DNA of 64,000 bases from DASSYK01 sp036258315 (GTDB lineage: Bacteria > Actinomycetota > Thermoleophilia > Solirubrobacterales > 70-9): positions 60,190 through 124,189 of the forward strand of contig DATADX010000040.1 of assembly GCA_036258315.1 (NCBI GenBank), given 5' to 3'. Positions 41,203 to 48,762 of this stretch are shown here, piece after piece; position 1 is the first letter of the stretch, and every line of letters begins with the position of its first letter. The position numbers and the translations under genes were made by a program. Under the pieces are notes generated by a model that did no database searches, was not told the origin of the DNA, and worked only from the letters and a program-made list of their open reading frames with translations.

Positions 41203-41987
41203 TACGGCCGACCCGCGTAGATCTTGGTCCGCCACCACCTCATCAGCGCCCCAACGGGGCCGAGCGCGGCGCCCGGCTCCCAGTCGCCGGATTTGCCCTC
41301 GCGCGAGCCCTCGCGCCTCATCGCCGCGAAGGTCTCGCTCTCAGCGCGGCGCCCGGCATCTGCGCGCGCCCGCTCCAAGCGCGCGACGAGACCGTCACGA
41401 ATCGCCTCCAGCTCGCCGAGCCCGATCAGGTGCGGGCGCGGGCCGAGCCGGCCCTGCGCCCGCTCCGGCGCCGCCGCATCCGGGTATGGGGCGAGGCTCG
41501 CCTCCAGCCGCGCGATCTGGCCGCGCAGCGAGGCGCGGGCGAGTCGAGCCTGCTCCGCCGCCGGCGAGCCGGCGCCGGGGTCCTGCGCGGGAGAGCCGGC
41601 GAAAGTCTCGCCGGGAGGGGTCCCGGAGTAGAGGGCGCGCGCGAGCTCCCGCGGGTCGATTCCCTGAGCGTGAGCCTCGGCGGCGACCTCCGCCGCGAGC
41701 TGCTCGAGGGTGGGCGAGACCGGCACGTAGGGCGCGACGAACGTCCCCAGTCCCTGGCGCGAGATCGTCAGGCCGTCGCCCTCGAGACGCCGGTAGACGC
41801 TCCGAGCCGTGTTCGTGTTGACGCCCGCCCCGGCGGCGAGCTCGCGCACCCCCGGCAGCCGCTCCGTCGCCCCCAGCCGGCCGCTCTGGATCAGGACCTG
41901 CATCCGCCAGGCGAGGTTCACCCCGATCGGCAGGTCGTCGGCGCGCACGAGGCTCGAAAGGTCCTCGGCTCCGGAGGAGTGTGCCAT
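41202..41987 (-). CDS. GntR-family regulator with extra C-terminal tail domain
   Basis: This 261-residue regulator has an N-terminal GntR winged helix (YtrA-like: LAWRMQVLIQSGRLGATERLPGVRELAAGAGVNTNTARSVYRRLEGDGL at residues 26-74). A linker follows, and then a C-terminal domain homologous to the neighbouring stand-alone tail protein. The start ATG lies inside an inverted-repeat operator and 9 nt after a TAGTGT -10, so a leaderless, autoregulated transcript is predicted. It heads an operon with MlaE, the tail-domain protein and a membrane protein. The tail may sense lipid or interact with that protein; this is inference. Confidence 0.9.
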   Translation of the reverse strand: MAHSSGAEDLSSLVRADDLPIGVNLAWRMQVLIQSGRLGATERLPGVRELAAGAGVNTNTARSVYRRLEGDGLTISRQGLGTFVAPYVPVSPTLEQLAAEVAAEAHAQGIDPRELARALYSGTPPGETFAGSPAQDPGAGSPAAEQARLARASLRGQIARLEASLAPYPDAAAPERAQGRLGPRPHLIGLGELEAIRDGLVARLERARADAGRRAESETFAAMRREGSREGKSGDWEPGAALGPVGALMRWWRTKIYAGRP

Positions 41988-42025
41988 TGCACTGGCACAC
42001 TAATACATCTAGGCGTCTCAGGCAA
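41978..42025 (-). promoter_or_regulatory. Leaderless promoter with operator covering the GntR start codon
   Basis: Read on the minus strand, -35 TTGCCT (42025-42020) is followed after 17 bp by -10 TAGTGT (42002-41997). The arms AGTGTGCCA (41978-41986) and TGGCACACT (41993-42001), 6 bp apart, overlap both the -10 and the ATG at 41987. A dimeric regulator bound here would block polymerase. Confidence 0.6.
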
Positions 42026-42065
42026 GCATCGCGCTCGAGGCGGCGCCCAAAGCCTCAACCGCCAT
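42018..42065 (-). CDS. 15-residue micro-ORF, remnant of a B3/4-type gene end
   Basis: ATG 42065 has AGGAG 6 nt upstream and encodes MAVEALGAASSAMLA then stop. The last residues (EAL and ASSAMLA) match the C-terminus of the B3/4 protein at 43551-44231. It may be a duplicated gene end or a leader peptide for gntR. Translation is unproven. Confidence 0.3.
   Translation of the reverse strand: MAVEALGAASSAMLA
42025..42041. repeat. 17-bp direct repeat, left copy
   Basis: AGCATCGCGCTCGAGGC is repeated exactly at 43558-43574. The two copies flank a lower-GC segment with two genes. The flanking bases are also partly similar, so homology extends beyond 17 bp. Confidence 0.75.
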
Positions 42066-42108
42066 GAAAGGCTCCTACTCCTTTTCGGGTCCACCAGGCG
42101 ACAGGTTG

Positions 42109-42114
42109 TAGTGT
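42109..42114 (+). promoter_or_regulatory. -10 element (TAGTGT) for leaderless VOC gene
   Basis: TAGTGT ends 6 nt before ATG 42121, and no Shine-Dalgarno is present. It is the same hexamer as the gntR -10. Confidence 0.4.
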
Positions 42115-42120
42115 CGGCAG

Positions 42121-42558
42121 ATGGCCCTTCGACGCATGGACAACGTAGGCATTGTCGTCGACGACCTCGCGGCGACGATTGACTTTTTTCGCGAGCTCGG
42201 CCTCGAGCTCGAAGGGCAAGCAACGGTCGAAGGAGAGTGGTCGGGGCGTGTCACTGGACTGCCGGACCAGCGCGTTGAGATCGCCATGATGCGCACGCCG
42301 GACGGCCACAGCCGACTCGAGCTTTCGCGATTTCTCTCGCCGCCCGTGGTCGCTGATCACCGGAACGCCCCGGTAAACGCTCTGGGCTACCTGCGAGTTA
42401 TGTTCGCCGTGGACGACATCGACGACACGCTCGCCCGGCTCCGCGACCACGGCGCGCAGCTCGTCGGCGAAGTGGTCCAGTACGAAGACGTGTATCGGCT
42501 CTGCTACATCCGGGGGCCCGAAGGACTTCTCATCGGGCTCGCCCAAGAACTCGGCTGA
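42121..42558 (+). CDS. VOC-family (glyoxalase/dioxygenase-like) protein
   Basis: This 145-residue protein has two beta-alpha-beta-beta-beta modules of the vicinal-oxygen-chelate fold: MDNVGIVVDDLAATIDFFRELG at the start, then LGYLRVMFAVDDIDDTLARLRDHGA, and the ending YIRGPEGLLIGLAQEL. The final Glu and the paired His/Glu positions could hold a metal. Substrate is unknown; lyases, dioxygenases and resistance proteins share this fold. Base composition here is about 60% G+C in a sampled stretch, lower than the flanking genes, suggesting that it was acquired. Confidence 0.85.
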   Translation: MALRRMDNVGIVVDDLAATIDFFRELGLELEGQATVEGEWSGRVTGLPDQRVEIAMMRTPDGHSRLELSRFLSPPVVADHRNAPVNALGYLRVMFAVDDIDDTLARLRDHGAQLVGEVVQYEDVYRLCYIRGPEGLLIGLAQELG

Positions 42559-42660
42559 GCGCCGGAAGAGTCGCCTCTCGGCATTTCGTCAAGCAGCCGG
42601 AGTCCATCCCGGCGGAGTAGAGAAGTCGCGCTTCCCAGTCAGCGGCGGTTTCGTACGGCC

Positions 42661-43461
42661 TTACCCCGACAGCCCGGCGACTTCGAGCCCCTCGTCCCTG
42701 TTCCAGAAGACCTGGCGCCTTGCGATCTTCCCCTCCTTGACCCAGTACACCGCCCAGTAGCGGAGCTCCGTCGGCACGCCGCTCCCCTTGCCGCGCGCGG
42801 TGAGGACGTTCTCGGTAAAGACGCGATCGCCGCTCAGTTCCGTGACCCGATCGAGCGCGTTGTGTGCACTCTCGAATACGTCGAGGATCTCATCAGCCCA
42901 CGCTCGCACCTCGTCCCGCCCGCGGTAGACCTCTCTAAGTCCCGGGAGGTCGGTGGTCTCCTCCCACACGACATCAGGGCTGAGAAGAGCGATGATGCCA
43001 TCGATGTCGATCCGGTTGGCGGCGTCGGTCAGTGCCCGTACCAGCTCGACGTTCTCCTGCGACATCGCCCACTCCTCAAGCCCGGCGGCTTTGAGGGCTC
43101 GGTCCCTGTCGAGGTGGGCCGAGGTACGAAGGACCTTGCCATTCCGGAAGGTGAAGACGTCGAAGAAGCGGGTCCAGACCTCGGCATCGCTCCCTCTCAT
43201 CCGCCCGCCGTCGCGGACGGCCACGATCACTCGCCGCTCGTCAGCGTGGATCACCTCTTCGATCTCATAGTGGAAGTCCTCGAACGTCTCCCAGTAGGTC
43301 TGCATCAATTCCAGCGCGGCGTCGATTCCGCGGTGGACCCCGCCGCCACTTTCGCTGAGATCGAGCTCGTAGTCGGGGTCGTACAGCTCTCGGGGCAGGT
43401 CGAGGCTGTCGTTGACCGTGGTGAAGATCCTCCGCACGATCTCGACGTTGGCCTGCGACAT
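42661..43461 (-). CDS. Tandem-fused SnoaL-like (NTF2-fold) protein
   Basis: This 266-residue protein consists of two complete SnoaL-like/NTF2 domains joined head to tail. Each opens with the typical N-terminus of a stand-alone family member (MSQANVEIVRRIFTTVND at residue 1, and MSQENVELVRALTDAANR at about residue 132). A conventional C-terminus (KAAGLEEW) lies directly before the second Met. It looks like two adjacent genes fused by loss of a stop. These folds bind small ligands or act as isomerases and cyclases. It lies in the lower-GC, repeat-flanked segment. Confidence 0.85.
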   Translation of the reverse strand: MSQANVEIVRRIFTTVNDSLDLPRELYDPDYELDLSESGGGVHRGIDAALELMQTYWETFEDFHYEIEEVIHADERRVIVAVRDGGRMRGSDAEVWTRFFDVFTFRNGKVLRTSAHLDRDRALKAAGLEEWAMSQENVELVRALTDAANRIDIDGIIALLSPDVVWEETTDLPGLREVYRGRDEVRAWADEILDVFESAHNALDRVTELSGDRVFTENVLTARGKGSGVPTELRYWAVYWVKEGKIARRQVFWNRDEGLEVAGLSG

Positions 43462-43550
43462 CGCCCATGCAGTATCTCGCGGCGGGGCCGCCCTACATGC
43501 GAAGCGGCGCCTTGGGAGATCCCACCTCTACGCGTTTAAGCAGGTGGCCG

Positions 43551-44231
43551 CTAAGCGAGCATCGCGCTCGAGGCCAGCCACAGGGCCTCCTCCAGCGCGA
43601 CGTCGGGGACGCCCTTGACGCGGATCGCCGCGAGCGTCGTGCGCCGGGTCGTTCGCTGCACGCTGACCCCTTCCGCCACTTTGCCGAACAGGATCGCCAG
43701 CGCTCGCCGCTCGTCGGCGATCACGATCGTGCCGGTGGGGAGCGGCGAGACGCGGCCCTCGAAGTGCTCGCCGTCGGCCGAGAGGCGGAGGCCGAGCCGG
43801 CCCTCCAAGCTGTCGGCGTCGAACGCCTGCAGGGCGACGCCGACCTCGGCGGTCGCGATCGTGAGCGCGTCGTCGAGGCGGTTCCGGGTCTTGAAGCGGC
43901 CGTCGTGCATGCGTTCGAAGGCGACCTGCTCGACCGGCGTCCGGGTGTCGTCGGGATCGAGGCCGATGTGACGGAAGAACACCCGGTACGCCCAGGGGAT
44001 CGGGCGCTGCCGCAGCACGATCGCCTGCTGGCCGGCGAAACGGTCGCTGAGCTCGCGCAGCCGCTCCCTCAGTGCCTCGGGGCTGCGGCCGGGGCCCGCC
44101 GCGACCGTGGTCGTGAAGATGCCGAGGCCGGGGAACTCCTCGCCCAGCTCGGGGGCGAGCCAACCCGGCTCCGGGGCGGCCTCCTGTTGGTCTGGCAGGT
44201 CCGGCTGCGCCGGCTCGTGCTTCTGCGCCAT
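43551..44231 (-). CDS. B3/B4 domain protein (tRNA-editing-like, PheRS-beta type)
   Basis: This 226-residue protein contains the B3/B4 domain found in phenylalanyl-tRNA synthetase beta chains, where it hydrolyses mischarged tRNA. PWAYRVFFRHIGLDPDDTRTPVEQVAFERMHDGRFKTRNRLDDALTIATAEVGVALQAFDAD is the diagnostic stretch, with later LRLSADGEHFEGR and GEGV-like strands. Stand-alone copies may edit aminoacyl-tRNA or act on amino acids. ATG 44231 overlaps the redoxin-like gene's stop (TGATG), so it is the last gene of the RND operon. Its 3' end carries the right copy of the 17-bp repeat. Confidence 0.82.
   Translation of the reverse strand: MAQKHEPAQPDLPDQQEAAPEPGWLAPELGEEFPGLGIFTTTVAAGPGRSPEALRERLRELSDRFAGQQAIVLRQRPIPWAYRVFFRHIGLDPDDTRTPVEQVAFERMHDGRFKTRNRLDDALTIATAEVGVALQAFDADSLEGRLGLRLSADGEHFEGRVSPLPTGTIVIADERRALAILFGKVAEGVSVQRTTRRTTLAAIRVKGVPDVALEEALWLASSAMLA
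43558..43574. repeat. 17-bp direct repeat, right copy
   Basis: It is identical to 42025-42041 and lies in the last codons of the B3/B4 gene. This is the position integrating elements often use, since it leaves the gene intact. Confidence 0.75.
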
Positions 44232-44950
44232 CAACGCAGTGTCCCTGCTCTCAGCGTGGATTTCTCGATCAGCTCCTCAACGCGCGCGCCGAGCTCGGCT
44301 GCGTCCAGCTCGCCGACCGAGGTCGCCTCGAGGATGCCGCCGGGGTAGGCGTAGACGAAGGTCGGGCAGCCTCCGACGCGGTAGAGGTTGGAGAGGGCGC
44401 CGTCGGGGTCGAGCCCGATCGGGTGGGTCCAGCCGCGCTCGGAGATCAGGCGCTGGACCTCGGTGCGGTCGTCGCGAACGTTGACCCCGAGGAAGTTGGC
44501 CTCGCCCTTGTAGCGGCGGTAGGCCGCCTCGAATGCGTCCTGCTGGGCCTCGCAGTCGCCCCCGCGCGTGAACCAGAACGAGAGCACCAGCGGCTTGGCG
44601 AACCGATCGCAGACCCGGATCGCGCCCTCCAGGTCGACCTCGCAGGCCGGGGTGCGGCGCTCGTTCTCCGGGCACGGGATCTCGGCGACCTCGCAGTCGT
44701 CCTGGGCGATGTTCGCGTCACCTTCGAGGCTGGAGCGCGCGTCGGGGACGGCGAATTGCGCGAGCGGCAGATCGCCCTCCTTGCCGGCTCCGAGCACGCC
44801 GCTGTCCTCGGTCTGGAGCGCGTTGATACCGGCCACGGCGACGATCGCGATGAAGACGAGGCCGACGACGATGGAGTAGATCGCCGGGCGCCCCGGCCGC
44901 TGGCGAGAGTCGCCCTCCCCATGGCCGGGGCGGTCGGGCTCGTCGGCCAT
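44231..44950 (-). CDS. Membrane-anchored redoxin-like protein with one active-site Cys
   Basis: This 239-residue protein has a single N-terminal membrane helix (IYSIVVGLVFIAIVAVAGI) and a thioredoxin/TlpA-like domain outside the membrane. The active-site region reads SFWFTRGGDCEAQ: the first Cys of a WCxxC motif is replaced (Phe-Thr-Arg-Gly-Gly-Asp-Cys), so only the second Cys remains. The cis-Pro loop GGCPTFVYAYPGG is kept and has an extra Cys, as does the DCEVAEIPC stretch. The gene is coupled to the RND gene upstream and the B3/B4 gene downstream by TGATG overlaps. Confidence 0.78.
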   Translation of the reverse strand: MADEPDRPGHGEGDSRQRPGRPAIYSIVVGLVFIAIVAVAGINALQTEDSGVLGAGKEGDLPLAQFAVPDARSSLEGDANIAQDDCEVAEIPCPENERRTPACEVDLEGAIRVCDRFAKPLVLSFWFTRGGDCEAQQDAFEAAYRRYKGEANFLGVNVRDDRTEVQRLISERGWTHPIGLDPDGALSNLYRVGGCPTFVYAYPGGILEATSVGELDAAELGARVEELIEKSTLRAGTLR

Positions 44951-47661
44951 CAGGTCGCGCCGGGACCGACCGGGCCCCGAGCCCGGCGCCGGGGTGCTGC
45001 TGCCCCGGCCGGCTCGGGCGGACGCTCCTGCGCACCCCGCGGCAGGCGGAGAACCGGGAATCCCTCCTCGGCCCAGACGAGCACGGCGGGGAGCACCAGC
45101 ATCACTCCGGCGAGAGCGACGGCGAGATCGGCGACGGTGACGAGGCCGAAGTCGCGCAGCATCCTGATATCGGTCGCGGCGAGGGCGGCGAAGCCCGCGA
45201 TCGCGGTCGCGCCCGAGGCGAGCACGGCGCTGCCGGTGCGGGCGTAGGTGACCCGCAGTGCCTCGCCGACGGAGAGGCCACCGCCGCGCTCGCGCTCGTA
45301 GCGGGCCGAGAGGATGACGCTGAACTCCGTCGCGATCGCGATCACGAGCGCGCCCAGCGTCGCCGACATCGGGTTCAGCGAGACGCCGATCGCCGCGACG
45401 ACGAGGGCCGACCAGCCGGTCGCGAGGACGACCGGGATCAACGGCACCAGCGCCCGGCGCGGCGACCGGTAGATCGCGAGCAGCACCAGCGCGACCGCGG
45501 CGAGGCCGACGAGCGGGAGCCAGTAGCGGCTGCGATCGAGATCGCCGTTCGCCTCCGCGGCGAGCACCGCCACCCCCGCGAGCTCGACCTCGGTTCCGGC
45601 GGGCGGTCCCTCGCCGCCTCCCGGGTCGATCTCCTCGCGGATCCCCTCGATCAGGTCCTGCTGCTGGTCGAGCGGCTGGACCCGGATCCCGAACGCGATG
45701 TTGGCCGTGTCGCCGATCGCTCCCGTGTCGGGATCCCTGGTCACGACCGCCTGCGAGAAATACGGTGGGATCGAGGCGATCAGGGACCGGGCCGTCTCCT
45801 GGGTCTGGGCGCCGACCGCACCCTCGAACAGATCGGTGAGCGAGACCGCCGGGCAGAGGTCGGCCTGGTCGCAGCTCGGATCGTCACCCGAGAAACCGCC
45901 CCGCTCGAGCACCCGGGCCTGAAAGTCCCGCATCCAGCCGATCACCTCCGGGTCGGTGAGGTCATCGGAGCGGACGACCACGTTGACCTCCCCCGAGACC
46001 CCGGTTTCTTCCTGGAGCTCGTCGACGTCGCGCAGTGCCGGAAGGTCGGCGGGCGCGAGATCGCGGATGTCGGAGAGCACCTCGGTGCGAGTGCCCGCGG
46101 CCCAGCCGAACACCGCGAGCACCAGCGCCGCGCCCAGGACCCGGCCCGGATTCGTGATCGCGACGGCGAGCGACCGCTTGCCGAGCGCGCGTACGCGGGC
46201 GCCGCCGCGGTCGCGCAGGCGCGCCAGCGACCGGGCCCAGGCGAAGCGCGGGGCGCGCGGGGCCGCGTCGGGGCGCCGCCAGGCGGCGAGCACGAGCGCC
46301 GCGAAGCCTGCCGTCGCCGCGACCGCGAAGGCCAGGGCAACGCCGGCGACCAGGAGCAGCCCGAACGAGCGGACCATCGGGATCGGCGACAGGACCAGCG
46401 CGGCGAACCCGGCGGCCGTCGCGATGCAGGCCGCTGCGATCACGGGGCCACCTCCCGACGCGGCGACGGACGCGGCGCGCGCCGGGGCGAGGCCGCGCGA
46501 CCGCGCCTCGTTGAAGCGAGCCTGGAACTGGATCGCGTAGTCGACCGCCAGCCCGATCAGCACGGGCAGGACGGCAATCGAGGCCATCGTCAACGATCCT
46601 CCCAACAGCGCCAGCATGCCGAAGGTCAGCCCCGATGCGGCGAGCGCCAGCCCCAGCGGGAGCAGCCCCAGCGGCGGCCCGAACACGAGCGCCAGCGTCA
46701 GCGCCATCACCACGATCGCGGCGATCAGGAGGATCACGAGCTCCGAGCGCAAGGCGTCGGCGAGCCCCGTGATCACCGCGGGGATCCCGCTGACCACGTA
46801 GTCACCCTGGCTGAGGGCAAACCGCTCGTCGGCGACGGCGCGCTCGAACAGGTCGATCGCCTCGGCGCGCTCGCTGTCGCTCAGGTCGGGGCGGAGCCGG
46901 ACCGAGATCAGGGCGGCATCGCGATTCGGGAACAGGTAGGCGAACCGCTCCTTCGGCGTGCCGGCCGGCTTGCTCGGGTCGAAGACGACGCGGCTCACGA
47001 ACTGGGGGTCGTCGAGCTGCGGAACGCTGGTGATGTCGAACTGCAGCGCCAGCTGCAGGAGGCTGCCCTGGACCTGGCCGAGCACCGCCCGGCCCGCCTC
47101 GTTCGCTGCCTCCTGCTGCTCCCCCTCGGACGCGCCCTGCTCCCGCGCCATCCGAGCGGCTTCGATCGCAGCTGCCTGCGCAGCTTGCTGAGCGGACCCG
47201 AGCTGGCCCTGCAGCGTCTGCTGGATCTGGCTGACGCTCTGGTAGAGGAACGTCGCCGGGCCGAACACGACCTTGCTCGGCGCCAGCTCGGCGATCTCGT
47301 CGCACACCGTCGGCAGCGGCCGCTCCTCGCGCCGCGGCAGCGTCGCCCCGAGCTCCGAGCCGCCCGCGAGGCAGGTCTCGAGCTCGAACAGGGCCTCCAG
47401 GTCCTTCGTGAGGACGAGCCGGCGCAGGTCGCCGCGCACCAGCACGATCGCGGCGTCGTCGCCGAAGTCCTCCCTGAAGCTCTCGGTGGCTCGGAACTCC
47501 CGCGAGTCCTCGTCGACCAGCGTGTCAGTCCCGGCGCTCGCCTGCAGCGACAGGGCCCCCGCCGCGCCCCCGAGGGCGAGGACGAGGACGACGGCGAGCA
47601 CCGTGCGCGGCCAGCGCACGGCCACGGACGCAACCCGCTCGAACACTCTCCCCGCGTTCAC
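44950..47661 (-). CDS. RND-family transporter (MMPL/HpnN-like)
   Basis: This 903-residue RND protein has about twelve membrane helices in two halves. Each half has a large extracytoplasmic domain (after helix 1 and helix 7) and a conserved block: LIGLAVDYAIQFQARFNEARSRG in the first half, and IAIATEFSVILSARYERERGGG in the second, typical of MmpL/HpnN lipid exporters. A coiled-coil Gln/Ala-rich insertion sits at about residues 145-200. GTG 47661 has TAACCT 7 nt upstream, so the operon is probably leaderless. It lies directly downstream of the Mkl/YrbE locus, favouring a lipid substrate. Confidence 0.9.
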   Translation of the reverse strand: MNAGRVFERVASVAVRWPRTVLAVVLVLALGGAAGALSLQASAGTDTLVDEDSREFRATESFREDFGDDAAIVLVRGDLRRLVLTKDLEALFELETCLAGGSELGATLPRREERPLPTVCDEIAELAPSKVVFGPATFLYQSVSQIQQTLQGQLGSAQQAAQAAAIEAARMAREQGASEGEQQEAANEAGRAVLGQVQGSLLQLALQFDITSVPQLDDPQFVSRVVFDPSKPAGTPKERFAYLFPNRDAALISVRLRPDLSDSERAEAIDLFERAVADERFALSQGDYVVSGIPAVITGLADALRSELVILLIAAIVVMALTLALVFGPPLGLLPLGLALAASGLTFGMLALLGGSLTMASIAVLPVLIGLAVDYAIQFQARFNEARSRGLAPARAASVAASGGGPVIAAACIATAAGFAALVLSPIPMVRSFGLLLVAGVALAFAVAATAGFAALVLAAWRRPDAAPRAPRFAWARSLARLRDRGGARVRALGKRSLAVAITNPGRVLGAALVLAVFGWAAGTRTEVLSDIRDLAPADLPALRDVDELQEETGVSGEVNVVVRSDDLTDPEVIGWMRDFQARVLERGGFSGDDPSCDQADLCPAVSLTDLFEGAVGAQTQETARSLIASIPPYFSQAVVTRDPDTGAIGDTANIAFGIRVQPLDQQQDLIEGIREEIDPGGGEGPPAGTEVELAGVAVLAAEANGDLDRSRYWLPLVGLAAVALVLLAIYRSPRRALVPLIPVVLATGWSALVVAAIGVSLNPMSATLGALVIAIATEFSVILSARYERERGGGLSVGEALRVTYARTGSAVLASGATAIAGFAALAATDIRMLRDFGLVTVADLAVALAGVMLVLPAVLVWAEEGFPVLRLPRGAQERPPEPAGAAAPRRRARGPVGPGAT

Positions 47662-47668
47662 GTCGCTC

Positions 47669-47674
47669 AGGTTA
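47669..47674 (-). promoter_or_regulatory. -10 element (TAACCT) for leaderless RND operon
   Basis: On the minus strand TAACCT ends 7 nt before GTG 47661, within the gap between the ATPase and RND genes. Confidence 0.45.
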
Positions 47675-47722
47675 CGGGGCGACCCCTGGAAGGAGCGCCG
47701 ATCCGCGGGCCGGGCCCGCGGG

Positions 47723-48703
47723 CTAGTCCATCGCCAGCGGCCCCTTCACGTCCGCGTTCAGGAACTGGCGGATGAACTCGTTCTTCGAGTTGAACAGCTC
47801 CTCCGCGGGGCCTGACTCGACGATCCGGCCCTTCCAGAGGACCGCGAGGAACTCGGCGATCCGGCGCGCGGTGGCGAGGTCGTGGCTGATCACCAGGTAG
47901 CAGCCGCCATTCTCCTCGTGCACCTCGCGGATCAGCTCGCAGAGGAGCGCCGTGCGGACCGGGTCGAGGCCCGAGTCGGGCTCGTCGAACATGACGATCG
48001 CCGGGTCGAGGACGAGGGCACGGGCGAACCCGGCGCGCTTGCGCATCCCGCCGGAGAGCTCGTTGGGCATCTTGTACATCGCCTCGGCGAGGCCGACCTC
48101 GCGGAGGCGCCGGTTGACGATCTCCTCGATCTCGTCCTCGGACTTGTCGGTGTGCTGGCGGAGCGGGAAGCAGGTGTTGTCGTAGACGTTCATCGACCCG
48201 AACAGGGCGCCGTCCTGGAACAGGAGGCCGAACTTCTTGCGGGTCTCGAACAGCTCGTCGTCGGTCATGCTCGGAATCGACTCGCCGTGCACGAGCACGT
48301 CGCCGGAGTCGGGATAGAGGAGGCCGACGATGTGCTTGATCAGCACCGACTTGCCTGTCCCGGAGGGGCCGAGCACCATCGAGATCATGTCGTCGGGGAG
48401 CCCGAGGTTGCAGCCGTTCAGGATCCGGGTGCGGCCGAACTGCTTGACGAGGTCGATGATCTCGATCGCGTCCTGGCCGCCGTGGTCGCGCTTGTGCCCG
48501 GTATGCCACCTGTACGGGTCGCTGTCGGACTGGTCGACGCCCGGGATCACGTAGTCGCGGTTGCCGAAGTCCTCGTCCTCGCCCATCCCCTGCGACTCGA
48601 GCGGGTCGTACTCGCGCTCTTCGGGCTCGACGTCTTCCTCGTCGAGCTCGACCGGCTCGCTCTCCTCCGGCTCGGTATCTCTACTGCCTCTGCGCTCTGC
48701 CAA
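47723..48703 (-). CDS. Mkl/MlaF-type lipid ABC ATPase with acidic N-terminal extension
   Basis: This 326-residue ABC ATPase of Mce/Mla transporters has Walker A LGPSGTGKSVLIKHIVGL (about residues 113-130), signature NELSGGMRKRAGFARAL, Walker B AIVMFDEPDSGLDP and the switch His in LVISHDLATARR. The SGGMRKR and DxGLDPV features are typical of MlaF/Mkl. About 80 residues before the ATPase core form an acidic extension (EPEESEPVELDEEDVEPEE) not usual in the family. TTG 48703 is chosen from an upstream GGAGGAGCAGG. It should power the two YrbE permeases encoded upstream. Confidence 0.9.
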   Translation of the reverse strand: MAERRGSRDTEPEESEPVELDEEDVEPEEREYDPLESQGMGEDEDFGNRDYVIPGVDQSDSDPYRWHTGHKRDHGGQDAIEIIDLVKQFGRTRILNGCNLGLPDDMISMVLGPSGTGKSVLIKHIVGLLYPDSGDVLVHGESIPSMTDDELFETRKKFGLLFQDGALFGSMNVYDNTCFPLRQHTDKSEDEIEEIVNRRLREVGLAEAMYKMPNELSGGMRKRAGFARALVLDPAIVMFDEPDSGLDPVRTALLCELIREVHEENGGCYLVISHDLATARRIAEFLAVLWKGRIVESGPAEELFNSKNEFIRQFLNADVKGPLAMD

Positions 48704-48762
48704 CTCCTGCTCCTCCTCTAGTCCACGTATTGCTCAGGATTGTAGGACGGCGCTTGCCGCGG

